NCBI GenBank assembly: GCA_037441725.1
Contig: JBBIRT010000016.1
Coordinates: 1-34,500, forward strand
DNA: 34,500 bases
From: JBBIRT01 sp037441725
Lineage (GTDB): Bacteria; Desulfobacterota; BSN033; UBA1163
Direction of reading: 5' to 3'
Positions 9,400-17,259 of the stretch are shown here, piece by piece. The notes under the pieces were generated by a model, which saw nothing but the letters and a program-made list of their open reading frames with translations, was not told the origin of the DNA and did not search any database. Position numbers and translations under genes: made by a program. Each line of letters opens with the position of its first letter. The first letter of the stretch is position 1.

Positions 9400-10446
9400 A
9401 TGAGAATGAAAAAGTCAGAACTTCTAAAACAACCTATTCAACATTTGAATCTGAAGAGGGTGAAGAATCTTATCGATCTGGTCCAGGGTTTTCAATGCAC
9501 TTCTTTTCAAAGCCGAAATGTCTTTAAATGCTTTGAGGTTTTTAGGAAAATGGTCAGAGATCCCTCCTGCATCATCTTCCTGGGACTATCCGGAGCGATG
9601 ATCCCAGGGGGGATGCGTTTGGTGATTCGGGATATGATCGAAATGAAGTTGGTTGATGTAATCGTTTCAACCGGGGCCAATATCTTCCATGATCTTTTTG
9701 AAAGCTTTGGTTATCATCATTATGTAGGGTTTGAGGAGTGGGATGATGATACCCTTCGTGAGCATCGTATTGTAAGGGTATATGATGCCCTAATGAATGA
9801 TCATGAGATCAATCGGGTCATAAGACTACTTTCCAAGATTCCAGAAAAATTAAAGGAAAGGGTGGTCTCTTCACGTCGGTATTTGGAGGTCTTAGGGAAT
9901 CAGCTCAGCGATGAAGGCTCCATCCTTAAGAAGGCCTCTCAGTATGGGGTCCCCATCTTTGTTCCTGCTCTCTGTGATAGCTCCATTGGAATCGGTCTCA
10001 CTTTTCTCCACCTCCAAAAAAAGGTTTCCTCAGAGGGGCTCCTCATTGATCAAATTCGCGATAGTTTTGAGATTGCTCAGATTAAAAAGATGGCCTCGGT
10101 GACTGGGGCGATTTACATTGGAGGGGGGGTTCCTAAAAACTATATTCAACAGTTGGGACCGGTGAGTGAGCTCCTCTTCCAGAAAGAGAGTGGCCATCGA
10201 TATGCCTTCCAGATTACCACGGATGATCCCAAGTGGGGAGGACTCTCCGGATGCACCTTTGAGGAAGCAAAATCCTGGGGAAAGATTGAGAAGGGATCCA
10301 GCTATTCCGCCGTTTATCTGGATGCAACCATTGGCCTACCCTTGTTGGTTGGAGCCCTTCTTCAGGATGGGGAGGTTTACCGAAAAAGGAAAAGACGCCA
10401 TTTCCATTGGGATGGAGACAGGTTGAGATCCATTCAGTTTGTCTAA
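9400..10446 (+). CDS. Deoxyhypusine-synthase-like protein (DHS family)
   Basis: 348 aa. The family transfers the aminobutyl group of spermidine, in archaea and eukaryotes to eIF5A lysine. Some bacterial members are thought to make homospermidine instead. Evidence: GLSGAMIPGGMRLVIRDMIE, DVIVSTGANIFHD, the DSSIG segment, GGGVPKNYIQQ, and the active-site SWGKIEKG, with Lys295 corresponding to the lysine that forms the covalent intermediate. YLDATIGLPLLVGALLQ follows as in true DHS. Start ATG 9400 follows ggtgggatgaaag. Bacteria lack eIF5A, so hypusine formation is unlikely and a polyamine role is inferred. It is divergent from ino1, with about 150 bases between the starts. Confidence 0.85.
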   Translation: MRMKKSELLKQPIQHLNLKRVKNLIDLVQGFQCTSFQSRNVFKCFEVFRKMVRDPSCIIFLGLSGAMIPGGMRLVIRDMIEMKLVDVIVSTGANIFHDLFESFGYHHYVGFEEWDDDTLREHRIVRVYDALMNDHEINRVIRLLSKIPEKLKERVVSSRRYLEVLGNQLSDEGSILKKASQYGVPIFVPALCDSSIGIGLTFLHLQKKVSSEGLLIDQIRDSFEIAQIKKMASVTGAIYIGGGVPKNYIQQLGPVSELLFQKESGHRYAFQITTDDPKWGGLSGCTFEEAKSWGKIEKGSSYSAVYLDATIGLPLLVGALLQDGEVYRKRKRRHFHWDGDRLRSIQFV

Positions 10447-10549
10447 CCCGCGCTTCCATAGGTCTTTACTTGATTTACTGGATTTTTCTCAAAATTCATT
10501 GTCACCCCTTCGGCACACAGAACTGGATGGAAGATCTTCCAAAATCTTG

Positions 10550-10593
10550 TCGAGCAGACAATTCTCTTTGCCCGACCGATTGCTCGAATTTTT
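10550..10593 (+). terminator. Possible Rho-independent terminator after the DHS-like gene
   Basis: A 7-bp perfect inverted repeat, tcgagca at 10550-10556 and tgctcga at 10581-10587, is followed by a five-T run at 10589-10593. The 24-base loop is long, so the call is tentative. Confidence 0.4.
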
Positions 10594-10690
10594 CACTCCT
10601 TCTGAGGCATGCCCATTCCTTTCTTAGATAGGTTGAAAAATGCAGAGGCAATAGTTATATTAATTAGGTAAATGGGTTTTGGGATAGAAA

Positions 10691-10719
10691 TTGACAGGTG
10701 ATCCTTAGCGTATGCTAAT
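10691..10719 (+). promoter_or_regulatory. Sigma70-like promoter of the ClpX-like/J-protein operon
   Basis: TTGACA at 10691-10696, 17-base spacer, then GCTAAT at 10714-10719 (4 of 6 to TATAAT). The -10 overlaps a small dyad, ttagc-gtat-gctaa (10705-10718), which could be an operator. The ATG is about 65 bases further on. Confidence 0.4.
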
Positions 10720-10784
10720 GAACCTCAAGGCTAACCTCTAACATTAAAAATTCCGATAAATTTAGAAAAAGGAGTTGGATCTCA

Positions 10785-12575
10785 ATGAAGGATTCAAATG
10801 CAAAGGTTCCAGATCAGAAGGAGCTTGAAAAGGAGTTAAATGAATACTTGGGGAAAAAGTATGGAGATCGAATTCGCCTGGTTGTCCCGATGCTTTTCCC
10901 AAAGCCTCAGACCGAGGAGGTTTCAAAAGAAGAGAAGGAGTTGGGAGAGGGGAAGAAGGGGAAGATCCATTTTGATTTAAAACCAGAGGAGTTAGAGGCC
11001 TTTCTCAACGATTATATCATCCGACAGGATGAGGCTAAAGAGATCCTGGCCACCAAGATCTGTACCCATTTCAATCGAATCAAGTTTACAGAGATGACCA
11101 AGGGCAGAAATCGATATGAAGGGGTGGGCCACATTAAGAATAACATCTTAATGATTGGACCCACGGGGGTGGGAAAAACCTATCTGATCAAATTGATCGC
11201 AAAGAAGATTGGTGTCCCCTTTGTGAAGGGGGATGCTACAAAATTCAGTGAAACAGGTTACGTTGGAGGGGATGTGGAAGATCTCGTCCGGGATCTCGTA
11301 TATGAGGCCAATGGAGATATTGATCTGGCCCAATATGGAATCATTTATATTGATGAGATCGATAAGATTGCCTCTTCCAACAACCTGATTGGACCTGACG
11401 TTTCAAGGACAGGAGTCCAAAGGGCATTGCTTAAGCCAATGGAAGAGACAGAGGTGGATCTAAAAGTCCCTCATGATCCCATCTCTCAGTTAGAGGCCAT
11501 TGAACATTATCGAAAGACAGGGAAGAGAGAGAAACGGACAATCAATACGAAAAACATCCTCTTTATCATGAGTGGTGCGTTCAACGGTCTTGAAGACCTT
11601 ATTAAAAAAAGATTGAACCAAGAGGGGATCGGTTTTGGAGCAGAAATCCGATCAAAAGATGAGCGGGCCGAGTATCTCAAACAGGTAAAAGCTGAAGACC
11701 TGATTGCCTATGGGTTTGAATCAGAGTTCATCGGAAGATTACCTGTCACCACTGTTTTCGAAAAATTAGAGGTAGAAGACCTCTATGCCATTTTGAAAAA
11801 CCCAAACAATCCAATCATCCTTGGGAAAAAGAAGGATTTCAAGTCCTATGGAATTGATATCCAGTTTGAAGACGAATCCCTTTATGCCCTGGCTAAAAAA
11901 GCCTATGAGGAAAAGACGGGAGCGAGAGGATTGGTTAGCGCTGTGGAAAAGGTTCTGATAAAGTATGAGAAGAGACTACCGTCTACGGATATCCGGAAGT
12001 TTGTGGTCACCCAAGAGGTCGTCGAAAATCCAGAACAAGAATTAGAGAGACTCATTCAAGATCCCAATAATCCTGAGATGCTCCAAAGATTTGAAGCCCT
12101 TTTAGAGAAGGAAAAAATGGCCTTGAAGCAGTCCATCCTTCAGAAGGAGGGAGAATTTAAGAAACGATATGGGATGGTTTTCCGGGAGGGGAGAATCGAT
12201 CTCATCGTTCATCGCATGATCGAGAAAGGATATGATCTGAACACGGTTGCCGAGGAGGTTGTAGAGATTCAACAACAGGTGGAGAGATTCGAAAGGGATT
12301 TCCAGCGGCGAACGGGGATTGATCTCCAATTTACTGAGGAGGCCATCAATCGGGTAACGGAGATTGTCCTGAATGAGGAGGGGAGGGGAGTAGGACTCTT
12401 ATCCAGGCTTTCCAAGGACTATGAGTATGGATTTGAACTTCTTCGTGATAAAACAGGACAAAAGGAATTTATGATTACCCGGGAGGCTGTGGATGACCCT
12501 GAAGGGTATCTCAATCGGATGATCCGGGAGATTTATAAAAAACAGTCTGGCCAAAAGCTTGAGGGGAAGGAATAA
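10785..12575 (+). CDS. ClpX-like AAA+ unfoldase with duplicated C-terminal small domain
   Basis: 596 aa, predicted cytoplasmic ATP-driven protein unfoldase. Walker A is GPTGVGKT (from residue 125), Walker B IIYIDEIDKIA (about 185-195), the pore loop GYVGGDVED resembles ClpX GYVGEDVEN, and sensor 2 is GARGL (about 379). The IGF motif (Ile282-Gly-Phe284 in EGIGFGAE), which ClpX uses to dock on ClpP, is present, as is EFIGRLPV. The ClpX zinc finger is missing; residues 1-70 are a charged, unrelated N-terminus. The ClpX RKH segment is replaced by a longer basic insertion (RKTGKREKR). After the normal small domain (about 356-430) comes a helical linker and a second, diverged copy of it (about 511-585). 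Related ClpX-like ATPases are seen in Desulfobacterota; the function is not established. Its stop overlaps the start of the J-protein. Confidence 0.88.
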   Translation: MKDSNAKVPDQKELEKELNEYLGKKYGDRIRLVVPMLFPKPQTEEVSKEEKELGEGKKGKIHFDLKPEELEAFLNDYIIRQDEAKEILATKICTHFNRIKFTEMTKGRNRYEGVGHIKNNILMIGPTGVGKTYLIKLIAKKIGVPFVKGDATKFSETGYVGGDVEDLVRDLVYEANGDIDLAQYGIIYIDEIDKIASSNNLIGPDVSRTGVQRALLKPMEETEVDLKVPHDPISQLEAIEHYRKTGKREKRTINTKNILFIMSGAFNGLEDLIKKRLNQEGIGFGAEIRSKDERAEYLKQVKAEDLIAYGFESEFIGRLPVTTVFEKLEVEDLYAILKNPNNPIILGKKKDFKSYGIDIQFEDESLYALAKKAYEEKTGARGLVSAVEKVLIKYEKRLPSTDIRKFVVTQEVVENPEQELERLIQDPNNPEMLQRFEALLEKEKMALKQSILQKEGEFKKRYGMVFREGRIDLIVHRMIEKGYDLNTVAEEVVEIQQQVERFERDFQRRTGIDLQFTEEAINRVTEIVLNEEGRGVGLLSRLSKDYEYGFELLRDKTGQKEFMITREAVDDPEGYLNRMIREIYKKQSGQKLEGKE

Positions 12576-13489
12576 TGGCAGGGAAAGATTATTATACCAT
12601 TCTTGGTGTGAGTAAGAATGCCAGTGAAGAAGAGATTAAGCGAGCTTATCGGAAACTGGCCATGAAATACCATCCTGACCGGAATCCTAACAAGAAGGAG
12701 GCTGAAGAACGTTTTAAAGAGATCAATGAGGCATACGCGGTGTTGAGCGATAAGGAAAAAAGGAATCAATACGATACCTTTGGGGCTGAAGGGTTTCATC
12801 AACGGTTTACTCAAGAGGACATCTTCCGAGGATTTGATTTTGATGAGATATTATCAAGCCTCTTTGGAGCCAAAGGAAGAAGGGAGTTTCGATTTGGAGG
12901 CCATACGGGCTTTGATTTTGGAGATTTTTTTGGGAGATCGGGCTATCAGGATATGGGTCGAATGCCCCAAAAAGGAGACGATACCCTTTATGAATTGGTC
13001 ATTTCATTGGAAGAAGCCGCTTTTGGTGGAGAAAAGAGGATCAGTTATCGGAAGAATGGCAAAGTGGAGGAGGTTTCTGTAAAGATTCCACCGGGGATTC
13101 CTTCGGGAAAAAAGCTCAGACTTGCTGGTAAAGGGATGGAGGGGAAGAATGGAGGGCCTCCAGGAGATTTATATCTGCAGATCTCCATCCGAGAACATCC
13201 TATATTCATTCGAGAGGGCGACGATCTGATCGTTGAGAAGGAGATCAATTTTTCAGAGGCTGCACTTGGGACGACCATTGAGGTTCCTACTCTTGAAGGA
13301 ATGAAAAAGGTGAAGATTCCTCCAGGAACTCAGAGCCATACCAAGATGCGATTGAAGGGGTTGGGTCTTCCTCATTTCCAAGGAGAGGGGAAGGGGGATG
13401 AATATGTCAAGGTAATCGTTAGAGTCCCCAAAAGGGTGACGGAACGAAGTCGAGGACTCATCCAGGAACTTGCCAAGGAAGGGATTTAA
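12575..13489 (+). CDS. J-domain cochaperone, CbpA/type II DnaJ-like
   Basis: 304 aa. The J domain (residues 5-67) carries the HPD motif at 33-35 (KYHPDRNPNK), needed to stimulate Hsp70 ATPase. A Gly/Phe-rich segment (about 75-125; FGAEGFHQRF, GGHTGFDFGDFFGRSG) and two DnaJ C-terminal substrate-binding domains (about 135-300; KIPPGIPSGKKLRLAGKG and KIPPGTQSHTKMRLKGLG) follow. The Cys-rich zinc domain of DnaJ is absent, so it belongs to the CbpA-like class. Start and upstream stop overlap as taATG at 12573-12577, indicating translational coupling with the ClpX-like gene. This suggests a joint role in delivering unfolded protein to an unfoldase. No dnaK is present in the window. Confidence 0.92.
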   Translation: MAGKDYYTILGVSKNASEEEIKRAYRKLAMKYHPDRNPNKKEAEERFKEINEAYAVLSDKEKRNQYDTFGAEGFHQRFTQEDIFRGFDFDEILSSLFGAKGRREFRFGGHTGFDFGDFFGRSGYQDMGRMPQKGDDTLYELVISLEEAAFGGEKRISYRKNGKVEEVSVKIPPGIPSGKKLRLAGKGMEGKNGGPPGDLYLQISIREHPIFIREGDDLIVEKEINFSEAALGTTIEVPTLEGMKKVKIPPGTQSHTKMRLKGLGLPHFQGEGKGDEYVKVIVRVPKRVTERSRGLIQELAKEGI

Positions 13490-13593
13490 AACAAGATGAT
13501 CTAAAATGTCCTAATATGGATTCCTCCCTAAAATTATACTTTAATTCATATCTCCTGTCCCTAAATTAAAAATTCACAAAATTTAAAACTTCA

Positions 13594-13622
13594 TTGACTT
13601 TTCAATAAATCTGATTAAAAAT
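13594..13622 (+). promoter_or_regulatory. Possible promoter of the Lon-like gene
   Basis: TTGACT at 13594-13599, 17-base spacer, then AAAAAT at 13617-13622 in a very AT-rich 171-base gap. The match is moderate and AT richness makes chance hits likely. gaggggg precedes the ATG at 13661. Confidence 0.3.
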
Positions 13623-13660
13623 AAATTTCATATAAAAATTAAGGGAAAGAGGGGGAACCT

Positions 13661-16147
13661 ATGGTTGAAAAGACCTTTGAAGAAGTTCCAATTGAAAAGT
13701 TAAGATGGAGTTGTAATCCTGAAATCCTACCCTTTGAGACCACAGAGACGATTCAACCCTGTCACGAAATCATTGGCCAGGAGAGAGCCCTCGAGGCAAT
13801 CCGGTTGGGTTTAGATATCAACAGTATAGGTTACAATATCTTTGTTACCGGGTTGACAGGAACGGGTCGATTTACCACGATTAAATGTCTATTGGAGGAG
13901 ATGAATGTAAAAGGTAAGATTCCCAATGATCTCTGTTATGTGAACAATTTCAAAAATCCTGATATGCCTCATATGATCAGCCTTCCAGCTGGACAAGGAA
14001 ATGCCTTTAAAAAAGAAATGGAAAACTTGATTGAGACCCTCAAAAAGAAAATTCCCTTGATTTTTGAGAATGAGACCTATCTGAACAAGAAGAAAGAGGT
14101 GGTTGAAAGGTTTCGGAATAGACAAGCCGAAATGTTCAGGGAATTTGAGAAGAAGGTCAATAAAGAGGGTTTTGCTCTGGTCCAGATCCAGATCGGTCCT
14201 TATTCTCGGCCAGGAATCTTTCCTGTGGTCGATGGAAATCCCGTGAATATTGATCAATTGGAATCCATGGTGGAGGAAGATAAGTTTTCCAGAGAAGAGT
14301 TTCAGCGGATCAAAGAAAGGCAGTCAGGACTGATCAATGAGTTAGAGGATATCTTTAAGGAAACCCGAAAGGCGGAGAAAGAGATAAAAGAGATTCTCAC
14401 CTCTTTAGATAACGAAGTGATTTCTCCTGTAGTGAAAGATTCTATCTCTGATATTAAAGAGAAGTTTAATCACTCAAAGATTCATCAGTATCTGGATGAG
14501 GTTCAAGAGGATATTTTAGCCAATCTTGGCCGTTTCAGAGAAAAGGAAGAAACCCAACCTCCTATTCCTGGATTGGTTTTACCCCCAACGGTCGATTCTT
14601 TTAATGAGTATCAAGTCAACGTTTTGGTTGACAATTCAGAGACCAAGGGTGCTCCCATTATTGTGGAAACGACACCCAACTATCGGAATCTATTTGGGAC
14701 AATCGAGCGGGTGGTTGAAAGAACAGGAATCTGGAAAACCGATTTCCTCCATATCAAGGCAGGTTCTTTTTTAAAGGCCAACGGGGGATATTTAATCTTC
14801 AATGCCCTTGATGCACTGATGGAACCATGGGTTTGGCCTGCCTTAAAAAGGACTTTGAAGAACCAGGTCATTGAGATTCAAACCTATGATCCCTTTTACT
14901 TCTTTTCGACTTCAGCCCTCAAACCAGAACCGATTGAATGCAATACCAAGGTGATCATGATTGGAGATACCCAGGTTTATTATCTTCTGTACAACTTGGA
15001 TGATGATTTTAAAAAGATATTCAAGGTTAAAGCGGATTTTGATTCGGTCATGAACAAGGATGATGAAAAGATCTTGCAATACGCCTCCTTTATTAAGAAG
15101 ATTTGTGATGAGGATAAGTTAAGACCCTTCGATAAAACAGGCATCGCCGCTGTAATAGAATATGGAGTGAGAATCACAGGCCGGCAGAAAAAACTCTCCA
15201 CCCGATTTCATCTCATTGCCGATCTCTTGAGAGAAGCCAATTACTGGGCTGAGAAGGACGGAAGCGATCAGGTCACTGAAAAACATGTGGAGATGGCCAT
15301 TGAGAAGAAGATCTATCGGGTGAACCTTATCGAAGAGAAGATTCAAGAGATGATTGAAGATGGGACCATCTTAATTGACGCTGATGGGATGGTTGTCGGT
15401 CAGGTGAATGGCCTCTCCGTTTATAACTTGGGGGACTATATGTTTGGAAAACCGTCTCGGATCACTGCGAAAACCTCACTCGGAAAGGCAGGCATTATCA
15501 ATATTGAGAGAGAGGCGGAGATGAGTGGTCCCATTCATAATAAGGGGGTCTATATCCTTGCTGGATATCTCCGGGGAAAATATGCCCAGGATAAACCCAT
15601 CACCATGAGTGCAAGCCTCTGTTTTGAGCAGTCCTATAGTGGAGTGGAAGGGGATAGTGCCTCCTCAACTGAGATTTATGCCCTACTTTCAAGTCTTTCA
15701 GGACTTCCTTTAAGACAAGATATCGCTGTGACAGGATCGGTCAATCAGAAAGGAGAGATTCAACCCATTGGGGGGGTCAACGAGAAGATCGAAGGATTTT
15801 TTGATGTCTGCAAGGCAAAAGGATTGACTGGTAGGCAGGGGGTGATGATTCCCCATCTCAATGTGGATGATCTGATGTTAAGAAAGGATGTTGTTGAAGC
15901 GGTAAAACAGGGAAAGTTCCATATCTATCCTGTAAAGACCATTGATCAGGGCATTGAGATCCTCACTGGGGTTGAGGCTGGGGAAAGGATGGAAGATGGA
16001 CGTTTCAAAGAAGGAAGCGTAAATGATCTAGTCGATAAAAAACTTCGAGAATTAGGGGCAAAGATCAAAGAGTTTGAGGGGGGTGGAGGAGAAGAGGCGA
16101 AAGAAGAGAAAAAGAGGAAGAAGGGGAAGTCCTCCTGCAATGGATAG
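13661..16147 (+). CDS. Lon-like ATP-dependent protease (AAA_32/LonB-LonH type, S16)
   Basis: 828 aa. The C-terminal S16 peptidase domain has the Ser-Lys dyad: Ser666 in EGDSASSTE and Lys709 in GGVNEKIEGF. The 43-residue separation equals that of E. coli Lon (S679/K722). The N-terminal ATPase region has a degenerate P-loop, GLTGTGRFTT (about residue 64), with Arg where Lys is expected. It is interrupted by a long helical insertion (about 130-290), as in the YcbZ/LonH and related AAA_32 proteins. There is no Lon N-terminal LAN domain. The C-terminus is a Lys/Glu-rich tail. It may act as an ATP-independent or weakly ATP-dependent protease. It lies downstream of the unfoldase and J-protein genes on the same strand, and its end overlaps rsmE by 8 bases. 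Confidence 0.9.
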   Translation: MVEKTFEEVPIEKLRWSCNPEILPFETTETIQPCHEIIGQERALEAIRLGLDINSIGYNIFVTGLTGTGRFTTIKCLLEEMNVKGKIPNDLCYVNNFKNPDMPHMISLPAGQGNAFKKEMENLIETLKKKIPLIFENETYLNKKKEVVERFRNRQAEMFREFEKKVNKEGFALVQIQIGPYSRPGIFPVVDGNPVNIDQLESMVEEDKFSREEFQRIKERQSGLINELEDIFKETRKAEKEIKEILTSLDNEVISPVVKDSISDIKEKFNHSKIHQYLDEVQEDILANLGRFREKEETQPPIPGLVLPPTVDSFNEYQVNVLVDNSETKGAPIIVETTPNYRNLFGTIERVVERTGIWKTDFLHIKAGSFLKANGGYLIFNALDALMEPWVWPALKRTLKNQVIEIQTYDPFYFFSTSALKPEPIECNTKVIMIGDTQVYYLLYNLDDDFKKIFKVKADFDSVMNKDDEKILQYASFIKKICDEDKLRPFDKTGIAAVIEYGVRITGRQKKLSTRFHLIADLLREANYWAEKDGSDQVTEKHVEMAIEKKIYRVNLIEEKIQEMIEDGTILIDADGMVVGQVNGLSVYNLGDYMFGKPSRITAKTSLGKAGIINIEREAEMSGPIHNKGVYILAGYLRGKYAQDKPITMSASLCFEQSYSGVEGDSASSTEIYALLSSLSGLPLRQDIAVTGSVNQKGEIQPIGGVNEKIEGFFDVCKAKGLTGRQGVMIPHLNVDDLMLRKDVVEAVKQGKFHIYPVKTIDQGIEILTGVEAGERMEDGRFKEGSVNDLVDKKLRELGAKIKEFEGGGGEEAKEEKKRKKGKSSCNG

Positions 16148-16895
16148 AATCATTCTTGACAGAAAGATTGAAATCGGTAAAGAAGTTTTAATTCAAGGGC
16201 CTCTATTAGAGGCCCTTTTATTTCAAGGTGGTCGGATAGGAAGCTTGGTAACCTTGACCGGTCCTGATGGAAAGGATTTCAGGGGGAGGGTCAGTCATCT
16301 TTCTAAAACAGAAGCCTTGATCTTTGTATTTGATGTCTTTCCATCCCCTACGGAATCGTCTATTGAAATCATCCTCTTACAGGCCCTTCCTGAAAAGGAA
16401 CGGATGGAATGGATTATCCAAAAAGCGACTGAACTCGGGGTCTCAACGATCCTCCCTTTTAAATCGAAAAAGTCAATTTCTCTTGAAGAAAGAGAGGCAA
16501 AACAGAAAAAGGCCCACCGGTGGCAACATATCGCTGTCCACGCCGTTCAACAATCGAGGAGGGCAAGGGTTCCTTTGGTTGGGGAATATGGCTCCTTTGA
16601 GAAGACCTTAGGGGAGTGTCAGGATGAAGGGCTGAAGATTCTTTTATGGGAGAAGAAAGGGGATTCCCTCAAAGAGGTTCTGAAAAGATTTTCAGAATCA
16701 AATCCTCCCTCTATAAAGGGGAAGAAAATTTATTTGGTGGTAGGGCCTGAAGGAGGTTTTACAGAGGATGAAGTGAGATTAGCAATGGGTCAAGGATTTA
16801 TTCCGGTCAAATTGGGACAGAGAATTTTAAGAACTGAGACTGCAGCCATCACCCTTATAGGGATTATCCAATATGAGTTAGGAGATCTGGGTTAA
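16140..16895 (+). CDS. rsmE: 16S rRNA (uracil-1498-N3)-methyltransferase
   Basis: Methylates U1498 of 16S rRNA with S-adenosylmethionine; 251 aa, SPOUT fold. The family signatures are LLQALPEKERMEWIIQKATELG, HAVQQSRRARVP, VVGPEGGFTEDEV (SAM-binding knot) and LGQRILRTETAAI near the C-terminus. The frame is open upstream to 16074, but that part is a frame-shifted reading of the Lon-like tail. ATG 16140 begins the conserved MDRIILD and overlaps the upstream stop by 8 bases. A strong intrinsic-terminator-like hairpin lies inside the coding sequence at 16195-16223. Confidence 0.92.
   Translation: MDRIILDRKIEIGKEVLIQGPLLEALLFQGGRIGSLVTLTGPDGKDFRGRVSHLSKTEALIFVFDVFPSPTESSIEIILLQALPEKERMEWIIQKATELGVSTILPFKSKKSISLEEREAKQKKAHRWQHIAVHAVQQSRRARVPLVGEYGSFEKTLGECQDEGLKILLWEKKGDSLKEVLKRFSESNPPSIKGKKIYLVVGPEGGFTEDEVRLAMGQGFIPVKLGQRILRTETAAITLIGIIQYELGDLG
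16195..16223 (+). terminator. Intragenic intrinsic-terminator-like hairpin in rsmE
   Basis: A 10-bp perfect stem, aagggcctct (16195-16204) and agaggccctt (16208-16217), with the 3-base loop att, runs directly into ttttattt (16216-16223). This is the form of a canonical Rho-independent terminator on the plus strand, but it sits about 55 bases inside rsmE. Translating ribosomes would cover it; untranslated transcripts could terminate here. Confidence 0.6.
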
Positions 16896-16972
16896 AGAAA
16901 GTGCAATGGGGTGAGGCTTAAAGAGATCCAATGGACTCAAGCTCGAAAAGTTGCAATTTAGGAGGTGAGAGG

Positions 16973-17179
16973 ATGCCAATTATTCATGTGAATGTTTGGG
17001 AGGGATTTGGACAGAAAAATGCTAAAACAGTCATCCAGGGTATAACAAAGGTCTTTGTAGACTTAGGCATTCCTAAGCATGCCGTCGAAGTGGTCGTGCA
17101 TGAAATCCCTAAATCGCACTGGGGAGTTGCTGGGGAACCTGCCTCAGAAAGTCTCAAAGATGTGACGCCTCCCGAGTAG
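16973..17179 (+). CDS. 4-Oxalocrotonate tautomerase family protein
   Basis: 68-residue small tautomerase. After Met removal the N-terminal residue is Pro (MPIIHVNVWEGFG), the catalytic base of the family. EVVVHEIPKSHWGVAGEPAS completes the beta-alpha-beta unit. ggaggtgag ends just before ATG 16973, which rules out the in-frame ATG at 16931. These enzymes tautomerise 2-hydroxymuconate-like enols, but many are promiscuous. The pathway here is unknown. It lies 77 bases after rsmE. Confidence 0.85.
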   Translation: MPIIHVNVWEGFGQKNAKTVIQGITKVFVDLGIPKHAVEVVVHEIPKSHWGVAGEPASESLKDVTPPE

Positions 17180-17259
17180 AATGCCGCGTTAGGTTAATCT
17201 TCAATCCATCAGAGTAAAAGATTTGTCTTTTTTCGTTCTTGATGGAGAGGTTGATTCAG

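Larger units (their letters stand above)
10447..10784. other. Intergenic region with terminator and promoter
   Basis: 338 bases. Short open frames here (10407-10631 and 10439-10627) show no family resemblance and I do not call them. The region holds a probable terminator of the upstream gene (10550-10593) and a promoter-like sequence (10691-10719) for the ClpX-like gene, whose ribosome binding site aaaaggag lies about 10 bases before ATG 10785. Confidence 0.5.

Noticed and set aside
10407..10631. Short open frames after the DHS-like gene
   Set aside because: No recognisable sequence or ribosome site. They overlap the DHS-like 3' end and a terminator-like hairpin.
10705..10718. ttagc-gtat-gctaa resembles the outer ends of a CIRCE heat-shock operator ahead of chaperone/protease genes
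   Set aside because: CIRCE has 9-bp arms and a 9-base spacer (27 bp). This dyad has 5-bp arms and a 4-base loop, so it is at most a different operator.
16074..16139. Longer RsmE start with a basic Lys/Arg-rich N-terminus
   Set aside because: It is a shifted reading of the Lys/Glu-rich tail of the Lon-like protein. The conserved RsmE sequence starts at 16140.
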